DNA of 64,000 bases from Thermoplasmatota archaeon (GTDB lineage Archaea > Thermoplasmatota > Penumbrarchaeia > Penumbrarchaeales > Penumbrarchaeaceae), in NCBI GenBank assembly GCA_029762535.1, contig JARVGK010000004.1:17633-81632 (forward strand), read 5' to 3'. The notes beneath the pieces were generated by a model. The model searched no databases. It was not told the DNA's origin and saw only the letters and a list, made by a program, of their open reading frames with translations. Positions 1 through 8,624 of this stretch are shown here, piece after piece (within the stretch, counting starts at the first letter, position 1; every line of letters starts with the position of its first letter). Made by a program: the position numbers and the translations under genes.

Positions 1-805
1 TGCTATAATGGCTATTACCTTCATGTAGTGTTATTGAATCTCCATATGACCTTGTAATCTTATTATGTGCAATTTCTATATCTGATCCATGAAAAGTTGA
101 ATCTCCCATAAGTGCAATTCCAGAACCACCATATATTAAACCTGTATCTTCAATAGTGTTATTTATAATTTTTAGATTAAATTCGCCAAAAGGAGCGTAA
201 ATTCCCCATCTTCCGACATGATGAATATAATTATCTTTAATTGTGACTCCATAATGACGTGAACCTACTGATTGTGTTACAACACCACTTGATAAATTAA
301 AGATTTCAAAACCCGATAAGGTTACATAATTACCTCTAATATCAATGTATCCACCCCAGTTACCATTCATTTTTGGATGTGACCCATTTCCATATGATTT
401 TAAAATAATATGATTTCCTTTGGAGCCTGAGCTTCTGAATTGAAAAAAGCCATCATGGCATTTGCTTATATCCCATTCACCACCCTTAATGAAATTAATA
501 TTATCTCCGCCAGTAAAGGTAGTAACTTCATCAACGTTTTTTAGAGTTTTCCATGGCCCATTATTTCCCGAAGTGAATTTTTCGGACCTACCATCCCAAT
601 TATCATTTCCGTTGATCGAATCTACATAGAAATTCCTGGTTGTTGGAGATCTTGTTTCATTGATGGATTCATCTATGGTCGATCCATCGGTCTCGAAGAG
701 CATCGATTGTCCGGATATGATAGCTCCAACAAGTAGGAACAACAATAAAATCGTTATACCTGATAAGTCCCTTTTTAAGGTTTTTTGAGCCTTCTGTGAA
801 ATCAT
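1..805 (-). CDS. Secreted right-handed beta-helix protein, C-terminus beyond window
   Basis: An open frame of about 268 codons starts at an ATG at 805 (AAAGGTG ribosome site just upstream) and runs off the left edge without a stop. Residues 13-35 form a hydrophobic signal segment (ITILLLFLLVGAI). The mature part then opens with NFYVDSINGNDNWDG and PWKTLKNV, the usual N-terminal signature of pectate-lyase-like beta-helix proteins. Asn/Gly-rich repeats follow (YGVTIKDNYIHHVG, LKIINNTIEDTG). It is probably an extracellular carbohydrate-binding or carbohydrate-modifying protein; no catalytic residues can be assigned from the fragment. It lies beside the glycan operon on the same strand, with 298 bases between. 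A different open frame at 669-890 overlaps it and is a shadow. Confidence 0.75.
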   Translation of the reverse strand, partial: MISQKAQKTLKRDLSGITILLLFLLVGAIISGQSMLFETDGSTIDESINETRSPTTRNFYVDSINGNDNWDGRSEKFTSGNNGPWKTLKNVDEVTTFTGGDNINFIKGGEWDISKCHDGFFQFRSSGSKGNHIILKSYGNGSHPKMNGNWGGYIDIRGNYVTLSGFEIFNLSSGVVTQSVGSRHYGVTIKDNYIHHVGRWGIYAPFGEFNLKIINNTIEDTGLIYGGSGIALMGDSTFHGSDIEIAHNKITRSYGDSITLHEGNSHYS

Positions 806-1103
806 TACTACACCTTTCTTCTGATGGTATATCATGATATTTATGGCGAATATGGGATATCCCTGGGGAAGTCCCTGCCATATGCCCCATCGGTTAGATT
901 CCTTCTAGTTGTTATCATTTTTGATAATGGAAGACCGTATATATCTTGACATATGATTCGTATTCTGCTTCCTTTGTTATCTGACTGGTATATCATAGGA
1001 CATCTTGTGTCGATGATTAGTTGTTATATTATATTTACGGTAACTATTGTGAATCTATTATTGTCCTAATTCATTTGGTATATTGTTATCTAAAAATAAT
1101 ATA
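806..1103. other. AT-rich intergenic gap
   Basis: No convincing gene is present. For the minus-strand secreted protein, a TATA-like CATAAATATC (836-845, minus) lies about 25 bases before the expected transcript start near 811. A second candidate, GATATATACGG, lies at 935-945. The part from 1000 to 1103 is the AT-rich 3' flank of the neighbouring glycosyltransferase gene. Confidence 0.4.
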
Positions 1104-2204
1104 TTATACTATATCCAGAAAGACTCTTTCCAATCTTCGAGATATTTTTTGGATATCATATAGGTCATATGATATCTCTTTTGCCCTGTCTCCCATGATC
1201 TTGATCTTCTCAGGATGTTCAATAAGGTGCCTTATCTTCTTTTCCAACAAATCTATCGTTGGGGCCATCATGCCTAGACCATGTTCTGATATCATATCAT
1301 CTGGATCGGCATTCATGGATATTACGGGAGTACCCCTCATCCATGCTTGGACGAATGTGTTTGAGAATCCTTCGGATTCACTCGTGCTTACAAGTATCCA
1401 TGATCGAGCTATGTGGTCATTGGTCGTATCAAAATCCCTCTCTCCAAGATATTTCAGATTTTTAATGAGGTCGATTTCCGTTTTCATATTTTGATAATAC
1501 CTTTGATCGTGTGGTCTTCCTATCATGATGAAACGAGCACCTGTATCGGACATCCTCTTTGCCAATTCAATAAATATTTCTGGCCTTTTCAACGGTTTGA
1601 TATTTGCTACCCATATGATCGTGGGTTTTTTTTCTTTTTTTGGAATGCTCTCGGGGATCTCATGACCAATGGGAATAATTATCGATTCGATGTCATAATT
1701 ATCCTTGAAAAGCTTTTTTTGATGTTCTGTCTGGCATATTATCTTTGAAGAGTAGGAATAATATCTAGATATTAATTTCCTGTTAATTATCTGAAATGGG
1801 AGTGATGGAGTTATGTAAAGCTTTGGTTTTCTGCAGTGCCTTTCCATTGAAAGAGCACTTACAACCGGTATTCTCCTTTCCTTTCCATATGTACTTATGA
1901 TATCAATGAAATGATAATCTCCTCTCTGATATATTATATCAGGATTTATTTTATCCAATAATTCATATATTTTTTTTTTGGAGAGGTAATGTAATGTATT
2001 AATTCTTTTAAAAGGTCTTTTTATTCTATATATTTTTAAACCTCTATCGTCAATATCTGGAAACAATTTGAATGAATCTCCTTGACATAAATAAACCATT
2101 TCATGTCCAAAAGATAATAAATGTTTGATTAATAATGATGATTGAATTTCAGCTCCGCCGATCTTATCTTTGTAATATTCTCCCAGACAAAAAAGGATCT
2201 TCAT
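1104..2204 (-). CDS. GT4-family glycosyltransferase (EX7E second acid replaced by Gln)
   Basis: 366-residue GT-B fold enzyme predicted to transfer a sugar from a nucleotide donor to a growing lipid-linked glycan at the cytoplasmic membrane face. The N-terminal Rossmann half starts MKILFCLGEYYKDKIGGAE (the GGAE acceptor-side glycine loop of GT4). The C-terminal donor half has IIWVANIKPLKRPEIFIELA and the nucleotide-binding stretch SESEGFSNTFVQAW. In that stretch the canonical E-x7-E reads E-x7-Q, so the acid contacting the donor ribose is changed. It is the last gene of the 17.3-1.1 kb operon, 15 bases after the previous stop. The coding sequence is very AT-rich, unlike the core genes. Donor and linkage cannot be inferred. 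Confidence 0.85.
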   Translation of the reverse strand: MKILFCLGEYYKDKIGGAEIQSSLLIKHLLSFGHEMVYLCQGDSFKLFPDIDDRGLKIYRIKRPFKRINTLHYLSKKKIYELLDKINPDIIYQRGDYHFIDIISTYGKERRIPVVSALSMERHCRKPKLYITPSLPFQIINRKLISRYYSYSSKIICQTEHQKKLFKDNYDIESIIIPIGHEIPESIPKKEKKPTIIWVANIKPLKRPEIFIELAKRMSDTGARFIMIGRPHDQRYYQNMKTEIDLIKNLKYLGERDFDTTNDHIARSWILVSTSESEGFSNTFVQAWMRGTPVISMNADPDDMISEHGLGMMAPTIDLLEKKIRHLIEHPEKIKIMGDRAKEISYDLYDIQKISRRLERVFLDIV

Positions 2205-2219
2205 ATTATAACTTCCAAA

Positions 2220-3386
2220 TTATATTAATAAGTTCATCAGAGATAATACATCTTCGTATAGTATATTTTTTGAATATGAACTTCTAATATTTCTAATATT
2301 ATTATACTTTTCTTTATAATCATTGACATTCATATTCCTTAATAATCGGGATATTTCATCTTTGTGAAAATTAACGACCCAACCGATATTTTCTTTCTTA
2401 ACGAATGATGCGGTATCATAATCACCAAAGACGATGATAGGTCTCATTCCTCCAATGGAATCAAAGAATTTATTCGGGATCGATTGTCCGATCATTGGTA
2501 TTACAGTTATGTCGCTGGAATTCATATAGTCCACAACTTTTGATTTATCGACGAAACCAGTTAATTCTATATTATTATATTCATTTTTCTTGATATATTC
2601 TTTCACCATATTTATATTATCTCCTCCGCCCACCATGGTGAATCTTACAATTTTATTCTCTCCGATGGCATCGATTAATGGATAAAAATTGAAATTCAAA
2701 GAGAAATTTCCTATGAATAATAATTTCCACTTACCCGGTATAATATTTGGTTCTTTGATATCATTCCATCTATCGTTATCATAACCTAAAGGAACGAATA
2801 TTGAATTTATCGGTTTTGAATATCTTTTTATCCAATCAATAAAGCTCGGTGAAACATATAAAAAATGTTTTATATTCCACATCGATAAAAATAAAAATAC
2901 TGAACAATAAAAATTAAATAATATACTGATGAAATTATTTTGGGGAAAAGCATCAGGCCAAATGTCTCTCACATCTAGGATTATTTTAAATCTTTTAATA
3001 AGGGAGATCCAGCTCGTTACGAAGATAAGTTCCATGGGTCTTGAAGGTATGATTACAAGATCGGCTTTATTTTTTAAAAGGAACAACCCCGTTTTAATAG
3101 CGAATTCAATATGACTTAGGATCCTTTTGGGAGAGAGGATCTTTTTATACCCAACATTTTTCTGGACCTTTAATTTGTAAGGAACGCTGGATACGGCTCT
3201 TTTGATATCCTCTTTCGAGAAGAAGGTCTTATCGGCATGGTAGAAATTTGTTGTGATATATGTCACATCATATCCCTTTTTTACAAGCATATCCGCTATC
3301 AGTGGATGCCTGTTTCCACGCTTGGTCATCACATTTTCAAACGGGGTTAAGATAAAGATCCTTTTTTTTCTATTTATGAAGATCAC
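2220..3386 (-). CDS. GT4-family glycosyltransferase (WbuB-like)
   Basis: 388-residue GT-B glycosyltransferase. The N-terminus (FILTPFENVMTKRGNRHPL) and the middle (ILDVRDIWPDAFPQNN) resemble the WbuB/Fnl2 group of GT4 enzymes, where the DxxDxWP stretch is typical. The C-terminal donor domain carries KLLFIGNFSLNFNF and the SIPNKFFDSIGGMRPIIVF segment at the usual PNKxxEYMAAGxP position. The start overlaps the upstream gene's end by 17 bases, so translation is probably coupled. The gene is strongly AT-rich with many ATA and AAT codons, suggesting recent acquisition. Substrate unknown; role in the surface-glycan operon inferred from context. Confidence 0.85.
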   Translation of the reverse strand: MIFINRKKRIFILTPFENVMTKRGNRHPLIADMLVKKGYDVTYITTNFYHADKTFFSKEDIKRAVSSVPYKLKVQKNVGYKKILSPKRILSHIEFAIKTGLFLLKNKADLVIIPSRPMELIFVTSWISLIKRFKIILDVRDIWPDAFPQNNFISILFNFYCSVFLFLSMWNIKHFLYVSPSFIDWIKRYSKPINSIFVPLGYDNDRWNDIKEPNIIPGKWKLLFIGNFSLNFNFYPLIDAIGENKIVRFTMVGGGDNINMVKEYIKKNEYNNIELTGFVDKSKVVDYMNSSDITVIPMIGQSIPNKFFDSIGGMRPIIVFGDYDTASFVKKENIGWVVNFHKDEISRLLRNMNVNDYKEKYNNIRNIRSSYSKNILYEDVLSLMNLLI

Positions 3387-4485
3387 CCTTTAATAAATTC
3401 TGGTAGGTTCCATATATCTGTGCGATGATTATTCTTGATTCATATCTTTTGAAAGCTTCTTCTTTTATGCTTTTTGACATCTCATAGAACATATCATAAT
3501 TCTTGAATACGTATTCGATCTTATTCATCAGATCATCGGGATCCTTCTGTTTAACTATGAAACCGTTTTCCCCGTTCCTTATGACCTCCTTCAAAGCGGC
3601 AACATCCGTGGATATGATCAAACAGCCTCCTGCCATGGCCTCCATCACAACAGTTGGGCATCCTTCCGGATAATAAGATGGATAGAGAAAAATATCGCTA
3701 TCATTGAATTTTTCTACCTTCTTTTGATCGGGATAGTAACCTAGGTAATTCACCTTTTCTTCAATACCATATAACTTGATTTTTTCCTCAAACCTTACTC
3801 TGATTTCATCATTAACGAACCAGCCGATGAAATCCATTCTGAAATCATACCCTTTCAGATGAAGTCCATGAAGGGCCTCAAGGATCACCAATATCCCCTT
3901 CTCCTCCTGCATCCTGCCGACATATAAGAGATTTGGAGTCTTGCTCTTTTTCCTTTTATAACCTGAGAAGAGATCTCCATCAAAGAAGGTCTTGCTAACC
4001 TCGATCTTGGAGAGACCCAAATTCTGAAGCGAATCCTTGAAATCCTCAGCGAGAACGTATAAGGAATCAGCCTTTGAATATATACAATGAAAAATTATTC
4101 TTCTTATTGTGGATTCTTTCAGTTTCTTGTAATATCCTTTATCCCAACCATGGAAGAAGACCAATACTTTTTTTCTCATGGCTTTTGAGATCAAGATATA
4201 TATGGAATCCCTCACTATAGGAACTGTGAAGAAAGATGGATTCAGATGCACAATTCTCGAACTTCTATCGGTAATTATTTTTCTGATGAATCTAACTAAA
4301 TCTTTTGGGTATGATAATACATAAGGTATAATTTGCTTAGTGCTCTGTTCTTTTGATATGCCCTGCTTGAAGTGTTCAATAGCTATATCATCATGAGAAT
4401 AGTTCTTGAAGAAGATCCTAAAAAAATTGGTAACTCCACCTGGCACTTTCAAGTCCCTGGTCATAATAAGTGCCTTCGGTTTCAA
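3370..4485 (-). CDS. GT4-family glycosyltransferase, canonical
   Basis: 371-residue GT-B enzyme with an intact donor site. The N-terminal half has KVPGGVTNFFRIFF (glycine-rich loop). The C-terminal half has LLYVGRMQEEKGILVILEAL followed by PEGCPTVVMEAMAGG, a full E-x7-E motif, and ENGFIVKQKDPDDL. It should form a glycosidic bond on a lipid-linked intermediate, with retaining chemistry as usual in GT4. It is third from the end of the operon. Its start overlaps the stop of the toroid gene by 4 bases, and its end overlaps the next GT by 17, so these genes are probably co-translated. Confidence 0.9.
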   Translation of the reverse strand: MKPKALIMTRDLKVPGGVTNFFRIFFKNYSHDDIAIEHFKQGISKEQSTKQIIPYVLSYPKDLVRFIRKIITDRSSRIVHLNPSFFTVPIVRDSIYILISKAMRKKVLVFFHGWDKGYYKKLKESTIRRIIFHCIYSKADSLYVLAEDFKDSLQNLGLSKIEVSKTFFDGDLFSGYKRKKSKTPNLLYVGRMQEEKGILVILEALHGLHLKGYDFRMDFIGWFVNDEIRVRFEEKIKLYGIEEKVNYLGYYPDQKKVEKFNDSDIFLYPSYYPEGCPTVVMEAMAGGCLIISTDVAALKEVIRNGENGFIVKQKDPDDLMNKIEYVFKNYDMFYEMSKSIKEEAFKRYESRIIIAQIYGTYQNLLKGDLHK

Positions 4486-5654
4486 CGATGATCACCATTA
4501 CCTAAACATTTTACCAATGCCAGTAAGATCCAGCTGTCTCCCCATCTGGTGTAATCATTGTTGTTTTTGATAATAGGCCATACTTGATGTCTGGTTCTAC
4601 CATCTGAGCGTATCATTCTTTTCAGGGTCCAGGATAATACTTTCTCGAACTTATCTCTAACGAACGGGAACATGGATGAATTGTCCTTTAATGTTATCAT
4701 TGCCTGGGCCTGATTGTGGATATCTATCGGCCACTTCCTGGGATATCGATAGTATGTTCTGCCCCGATCATCGATGGTCTTTATATAGAATCTCAGCCCC
4801 TTCTCGATCCTTGGGAGGATCCGTTCATCCTTGTCGATCTCCCAGATGGATCTCAGGCCATCGAGGATGAAGCCCTGGTGAAAGTCGAACTGCTTCCTGA
4901 ACTTGCCTGTAGAGGGATCTATACTGTAATACCACGATCCATCGGCGTTCTGCTTGGATAATGTGAAGTTCAGAGCCTTTTCTGCAATCTCAAGGATATC
5001 ATCCTTCTTTAGAACTGTTCCAGCTCTGAAGAGATAACTGGACCCGAGTATGTTGGCGTTATGAACGACGTTATTATCGTGAGGTGAATAACTGAAGCAT
5101 ATACCCTCATCGTCTTTGTGGATGTTGAGGTCGTTCATGATGAAATCGGCTATTCCACTTATCGTTCTCTTCAACTCTGGATTGGCATCGAAATTATAGA
5201 GGTCGATCAGAGAATGGCCGATAAAGCTTGTCACAACTATTGAAGGCTCATATCTGGGTATGAACTTGTGAAGGTCCTGCCATGGAAAATGATAACCCCA
5301 ACAAGGTCCGGAATAATCCATGTTCTGATTCTCAATGATCCATGAATGTATAAATTCGATCTCTTTTTCGAGATCTGGAATGATGTCATGATCTTTACCT
5401 TTCTTGAGGATCAAAAGGGCTCTGAGCAATAGACCCATAGTCTTCGGGTTCACATCCTTTTTTATCCTCAGTATTGACCTGAAGTTTATTGGTGAATAGA
5501 CGAGCAACTGGGTGGATGCGATCCTTATCCATCTGTTCTCGAACGAGGTTATAATGGGACTGTTCAGGCAGTCATAGGGGTCGTATCCTTTGTAATCGTT
5601 TCTTTTGATGTTTTGATAGATCGATCCGATGATCCTCTTTGTATCGTTTTCCAT
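4482..5654 (-). CDS. Alpha/alpha-toroid glycan-cluster protein
   Basis: About 390 residues of predicted helical-hairpin repeats (alpha/alpha toroid). Conserved landmarks are GPCWGYHFPWQ, IVVTSFIGHSLIDLY, CFSYSPHDNNVVHNAN, QNADGSWYYS and FDFHQGFILDGL. This pattern belongs to a family found in polysaccharide clusters of many phyla and often mislabelled as delta-aminolevulinic acid dehydratase. It resembles six-hairpin glycosidase-like folds, so a uronate epimerase, lyase or glycan-binding role is possible, but no activity is established. I chose the ATG at 5654 because the in-frame start at 5699 would overlap the DUF354 gene by 32 bases and no homology lies there. Its neighbours make it part of the glycan assembly operon. 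Confidence 0.7.
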   Translation of the reverse strand: MENDTKRIIGSIYQNIKRNDYKGYDPYDCLNSPIITSFENRWIRIASTQLLVYSPINFRSILRIKKDVNPKTMGLLLRALLILKKGKDHDIIPDLEKEIEFIHSWIIENQNMDYSGPCWGYHFPWQDLHKFIPRYEPSIVVTSFIGHSLIDLYNFDANPELKRTISGIADFIMNDLNIHKDDEGICFSYSPHDNNVVHNANILGSSYLFRAGTVLKKDDILEIAEKALNFTLSKQNADGSWYYSIDPSTGKFRKQFDFHQGFILDGLRSIWEIDKDERILPRIEKGLRFYIKTIDDRGRTYYRYPRKWPIDIHNQAQAMITLKDNSSMFPFVRDKFEKVLSWTLKRMIRSDGRTRHQVWPIIKNNNDYTRWGDSWILLALVKCLGNGDHR

Positions 5655-5667
5655 GATAACTACCCAT

Positions 5668-6693
5668 TCAATCCTCAAGTGCGGATCCCAGCTTTTCAAA
5701 GAACTCTATCTGGACCTTCTTGGGATCGTGTCCATGTGTGTCGTTAATGTGCTTTTTTTCAAGTATATGATCGATGATCTCATCAACATCCCTTGAATGG
5801 ACCATCATTCCTTTTTCTATCAGGTCTTGATCTACAGTTAATAATTCTTTGCCAGGAAAGAAGGAAACGGCCTTCCTCCCGATTATGGCTCCCTCCCTGG
5901 CCATCGTCCCTGATCCAGTTAGGACCCCCATTGAGTAATATATCAGGTCCAGACCATTCAACGGCTTTGGAGGTATATGGACGTTTTTCCTGCCGCTGAT
6001 GTTCCAATCGCTCCTGTCCCTGGGCAGGAATACGATGTTTATTCCTTCTTTTTCGAACCGATCCAAGAGGATTTCGGTTATGCTCTTTTCTTCTTTCACA
6101 TAGAATGATGCCAATGCCTCAGGCCTTATGACGATATAGTCTTTGAACGGTAGCTTGCTGAGTATATCTTTATTCGGTATATGACCGGATATGTAAATGT
6201 CCTCTTTGTAACCGTCATAGGTCAGGATCCTCGATCGGGAGAAATGCTTCTTGAACCGATGTTTAGTACATTTGGGAACTATCAGGATATCGGTTTTCGT
6301 CTTCAACCATGATTCTATCTTCTGTATTCTGCCAGAGCCTTTGTTGTATTTGACATCATTATCAAGCATTAGAATCGTTTTCTTTCTCCGCATCCATCCA
6401 ACGGCAACGCTCATGGGATTCTCGAATGATAATGCGGTATCGAACCTCTTCAGATGAAGAGAAAGTTGTAACGTCCTTATTGCAATGGATGATGTTTTCA
6501 AGAAAGCGTTCTCGTAATCCTTGCCTATCGCATCGCCTTTTATTCCAAGATCATTTGCGATGGATAGTGTCTCGCCCCTGTCTCTCATTGTAACGTTAAG
6601 CCGGGCATTTTTGGAGATCCTGTCTATGACCGGTTTGAAGAACAGGGGATGCGAAGGGTTGAGAAGATCTATCCAAACGGTTCCATTCATCAT
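5668..6693 (-). CDS. DUF354 family glycosyltransferase-like protein
   Basis: 341-residue member of the DUF354 family, a GT-B-like group common in archaeal surface-glycan clusters. The N-terminal signature MNGTVWIDLLNPSHPLFFKP and the following segment TMRDRGETLSIANDLGIKG are characteristic. The donor-side half contains IVIRPEALASFY and the glycine motif YYSMGVLTGSGTMAREGAI, comparable to the nucleotide-sugar 2-epimerase/GT-B diphosphate loop. The fold suggests a glycosyltransferase or sugar-nucleotide epimerase; which one is not known. It sits one base downstream of the AMP-ligase stop in the same operon. Confidence 0.8.
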   Translation of the reverse strand: MMNGTVWIDLLNPSHPLFFKPVIDRISKNARLNVTMRDRGETLSIANDLGIKGDAIGKDYENAFLKTSSIAIRTLQLSLHLKRFDTALSFENPMSVAVGWMRRKKTILMLDNDVKYNKGSGRIQKIESWLKTKTDILIVPKCTKHRFKKHFSRSRILTYDGYKEDIYISGHIPNKDILSKLPFKDYIVIRPEALASFYVKEEKSITEILLDRFEKEGINIVFLPRDRSDWNISGRKNVHIPPKPLNGLDLIYYSMGVLTGSGTMAREGAIIGRKAVSFFPGKELLTVDQDLIEKGMMVHSRDVDEIIDHILEKKHINDTHGHDPKKVQIEFFEKLGSALED

Positions 6694-6694
6694 C

Positions 6695-8251
6695 TCATTC
6701 CTTCATATACATATCTTTATTATTCTTTATCGATTCCCGATCTATCTTCCCATTTGCTGTAAGCGGCATATGATCGATAAAATAGACTCTCTTGGGTATC
6801 ATGTATTTCTCGAGCCTTTCGGAACAGAATCTGAGAATGTCATCCTCTTTGACCTCTTTTAAACTCTGTGCAAAGCATATGAACCTGTTACCGAGAATAT
6901 AATCGGCAATGGGAATGACCACACAGCTTGAGATCCCATCCATTGATGTAATTACGGCTTCAACTTCCTGTGGGGTCGCTTTCTCACCCCCTATCTTTAT
7001 TACCTGATCCTTCCTTCCAACAAAGTAGAGATCCCCTTCTTCATCGAACCTGAAGAGATCACCTGTTAACAATATCCTTTCACCAGTGATATCGTCTTTG
7101 ATGATAGTTCTCTCTGTCTCTATGGTATCGTTCCAGTAACCGATCATGATATGCGGTCCTTTCACAGCTAGTTCGCCGATCTTTCCTGGTTCATGAATAG
7201 GTTTTCTGTCATCGTCTAGTAGAATGACATCGGTGTTCGGGATTGCTTTACCGACCGATGTCGGCTTTTCCATTATCTTACTTGGATCGAGGAACGATAC
7301 CCTCTTGCATTCGGTCAATCCATACATAGAATAGATAGAAACGCCAGGAAACATCTGGATTAGCTTTTCGATGGTCTTTGGAGACAATGCTTGTGCGGTG
7401 TTCGTTATGTATCGTAGAGAGGATAGATCGTAATTTGTTATGTCTCCAAGTCTTAGTAAAATCTCTGCCATCGATGGAACGATCGGGAATCCGGTCACTC
7501 TCTCTTTCTGGATCCTCTCGAGTAGTTGATTGAAGAAAGTGAAGGACTTTTCAAGGATTAGCGTTCCACCACTTTTAATGGACATTATCGCCTGATACAG
7601 ACCATAATCGAAGGATAAAGGTATGGCGTTTAGTATAACATCATTCTCATCGTTGTTGAGATATTCGATTATCGAGTTCGATGCGGCGTCGATATTTGCA
7701 TGGCTCAGAGTCACTCCTTTTGGTTCTCCGGTGGACCCGGATGTGAACATGATCAGTGCGACATCTCTTTCATTCGGGGACTTCATCTCGCGTAGGTTAT
7801 CCGGACTTTTACATAGATCAGCGAATATATGATATTCGTTCGTTATCTCTTTATCTATTAAGCCATCTCCAAGACCAATTATGATCTGCCTATCGGATCC
7901 CTTCACGCTATCATTTACCATATCTCGGTTCAGATCATCCGCCATTATACATTTTGGATCGCATTTGTCGATAATTGTTTTGAGTTTTTCCTGCTTTATT
8001 TGGGGGTTGACTGGAACGAATATTGCCCCCATCTTCGAGGCTGTAAATAATGATATAACGGTTTCTGGTTTGTTGCCGGTCATCACAACGACGCGATCTC
8101 CGCCTCTTATGCCTATTCTTTCCATATTGGATGATAGATCGTCCGTTATCCTATCCAATTCGTCATAGGTATATGTCTGATCTCCGAACTTGATCGCGAT
8201 CTTATCCCTATATCGATGAGCGGATTTCGTGAGGTATTCGCTGAGTATCAT
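6695..8251 (-). CDS. AMP-forming acyl/aminoacyl ligase (ACP-loading candidate)
   Basis: About 518-residue class I adenylate-forming enzyme: carboxylate plus ATP gives acyl-AMP, then a thioester. All core motifs are visible: MFTSGSTGEPKGVTLSH (phosphate loop), MYGLTECKRVSFLD, GELAVKGPHIMIGYW, LTGDLFRFDEEGDLYFVGRK (hinge Asp and Arg-Lys), and the catalytic lysine in PLTANGKID. The YGLTECKRVS and SVGKAIPNTD stretches resemble AMP ligases of polysaccharide clusters, such as exosortase-A-associated ones, which are paired with an ACP. The ATG at 8251 (MILSEYLTK) is preferred; the ATG at 8290 would overlap acpS by 26 bases. Holo-ACP synthase is immediately upstream and an ACP heads the operon, so the acceptor is probably the ACP rather than free CoA. 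The acyl substrate is unknown. Confidence 0.88.
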   Translation of the reverse strand: MILSEYLTKSAHRYRDKIAIKFGDQTYTYDELDRITDDLSSNMERIGIRGGDRVVVMTGNKPETVISLFTASKMGAIFVPVNPQIKQEKLKTIIDKCDPKCIMADDLNRDMVNDSVKGSDRQIIIGLGDGLIDKEITNEYHIFADLCKSPDNLREMKSPNERDVALIMFTSGSTGEPKGVTLSHANIDAASNSIIEYLNNDENDVILNAIPLSFDYGLYQAIMSIKSGGTLILEKSFTFFNQLLERIQKERVTGFPIVPSMAEILLRLGDITNYDLSSLRYITNTAQALSPKTIEKLIQMFPGVSIYSMYGLTECKRVSFLDPSKIMEKPTSVGKAIPNTDVILLDDDRKPIHEPGKIGELAVKGPHIMIGYWNDTIETERTIIKDDITGERILLTGDLFRFDEEGDLYFVGRKDQVIKIGGEKATPQEVEAVITSMDGISSCVVIPIADYILGNRFICFAQSLKEVKEDDILRFCSERLEKYMIPKRVYFIDHMPLTANGKIDRESIKNNKDMYMKE

Positions 8252-8264
8252 GGAATACACCGTA

Positions 8265-8624
8265 TCAGCATATGGAAACTGCAACGGCAACGGCCATATC
8301 TTTGATATGTGAAATGGAAGCCTCGATCCTCTGTATTTTCATTTCGGATGCGATCCTGGCCACATCTCCTGAGAGAGTGACTTCGATCCTATCCCCTTCG
8401 GTCTTGACCGTACCGATCTCCCTCCAGTCCGGAGACCTTTCTTCGGATATCCCCAAGGACTTGTAAACCGCTTCCTTCAAGGCGAATCTGGCAGCAAAAT
8501 GCAAAATATCGTCGTTCTTTGATGAGCAATAACTAATCTCTCCTTCTGTGAATATCCTGGAGAGATCTCTTATTTTACCGAATGATTCCACATCAACGAG
8601 ATCGATCCCTATGCCCTTTATCAT
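8265..8624 (-). CDS. acpS: Holo-[acyl-carrier-protein] synthase
   Basis: 119-residue AcpS-type phosphopantetheinyl transferase. It moves 4'-phosphopantetheine from CoA to a serine of an acyl carrier protein. The N-terminal GIGIDLVDV (metal-binding Asp) and the central ARFALKEAVYKSLG (metal Glu and Lys of the KEA motif) are intact. The C-terminal beta region ends ISHIKDMAVAVAVSI, the usual SISH segment. Length matches bacterial AcpS (about 120-125). It overlaps the preceding membrane-protein stop by 4 bases and lies just before the AMP ligase, with its likely target ACP at 17060-17323 in the same operon. Archaea generally lack this enzyme, so transfer from bacteria is likely. Confidence 0.9.
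   Translation of the reverse strand: MIKGIGIDLVDVESFGKIRDLSRIFTEGEISYCSSKNDDILHFAARFALKEAVYKSLGISEERSPDWREIGTVKTEGDRIEVTLSGDVARIASEMKIQRIEASISHIKDMAVAVAVSIC

Noticed and set aside
669..890. 73-codon minus-strand frame
   Set aside because: Overlaps the start of the truncated beta-helix gene in another frame; the latter has a signal peptide and family motifs.
1021..1494. 157-codon plus-strand frame
   Set aside because: Antisense to the GT4 gene and the AT-rich gap; rich in rare residues with no domain.
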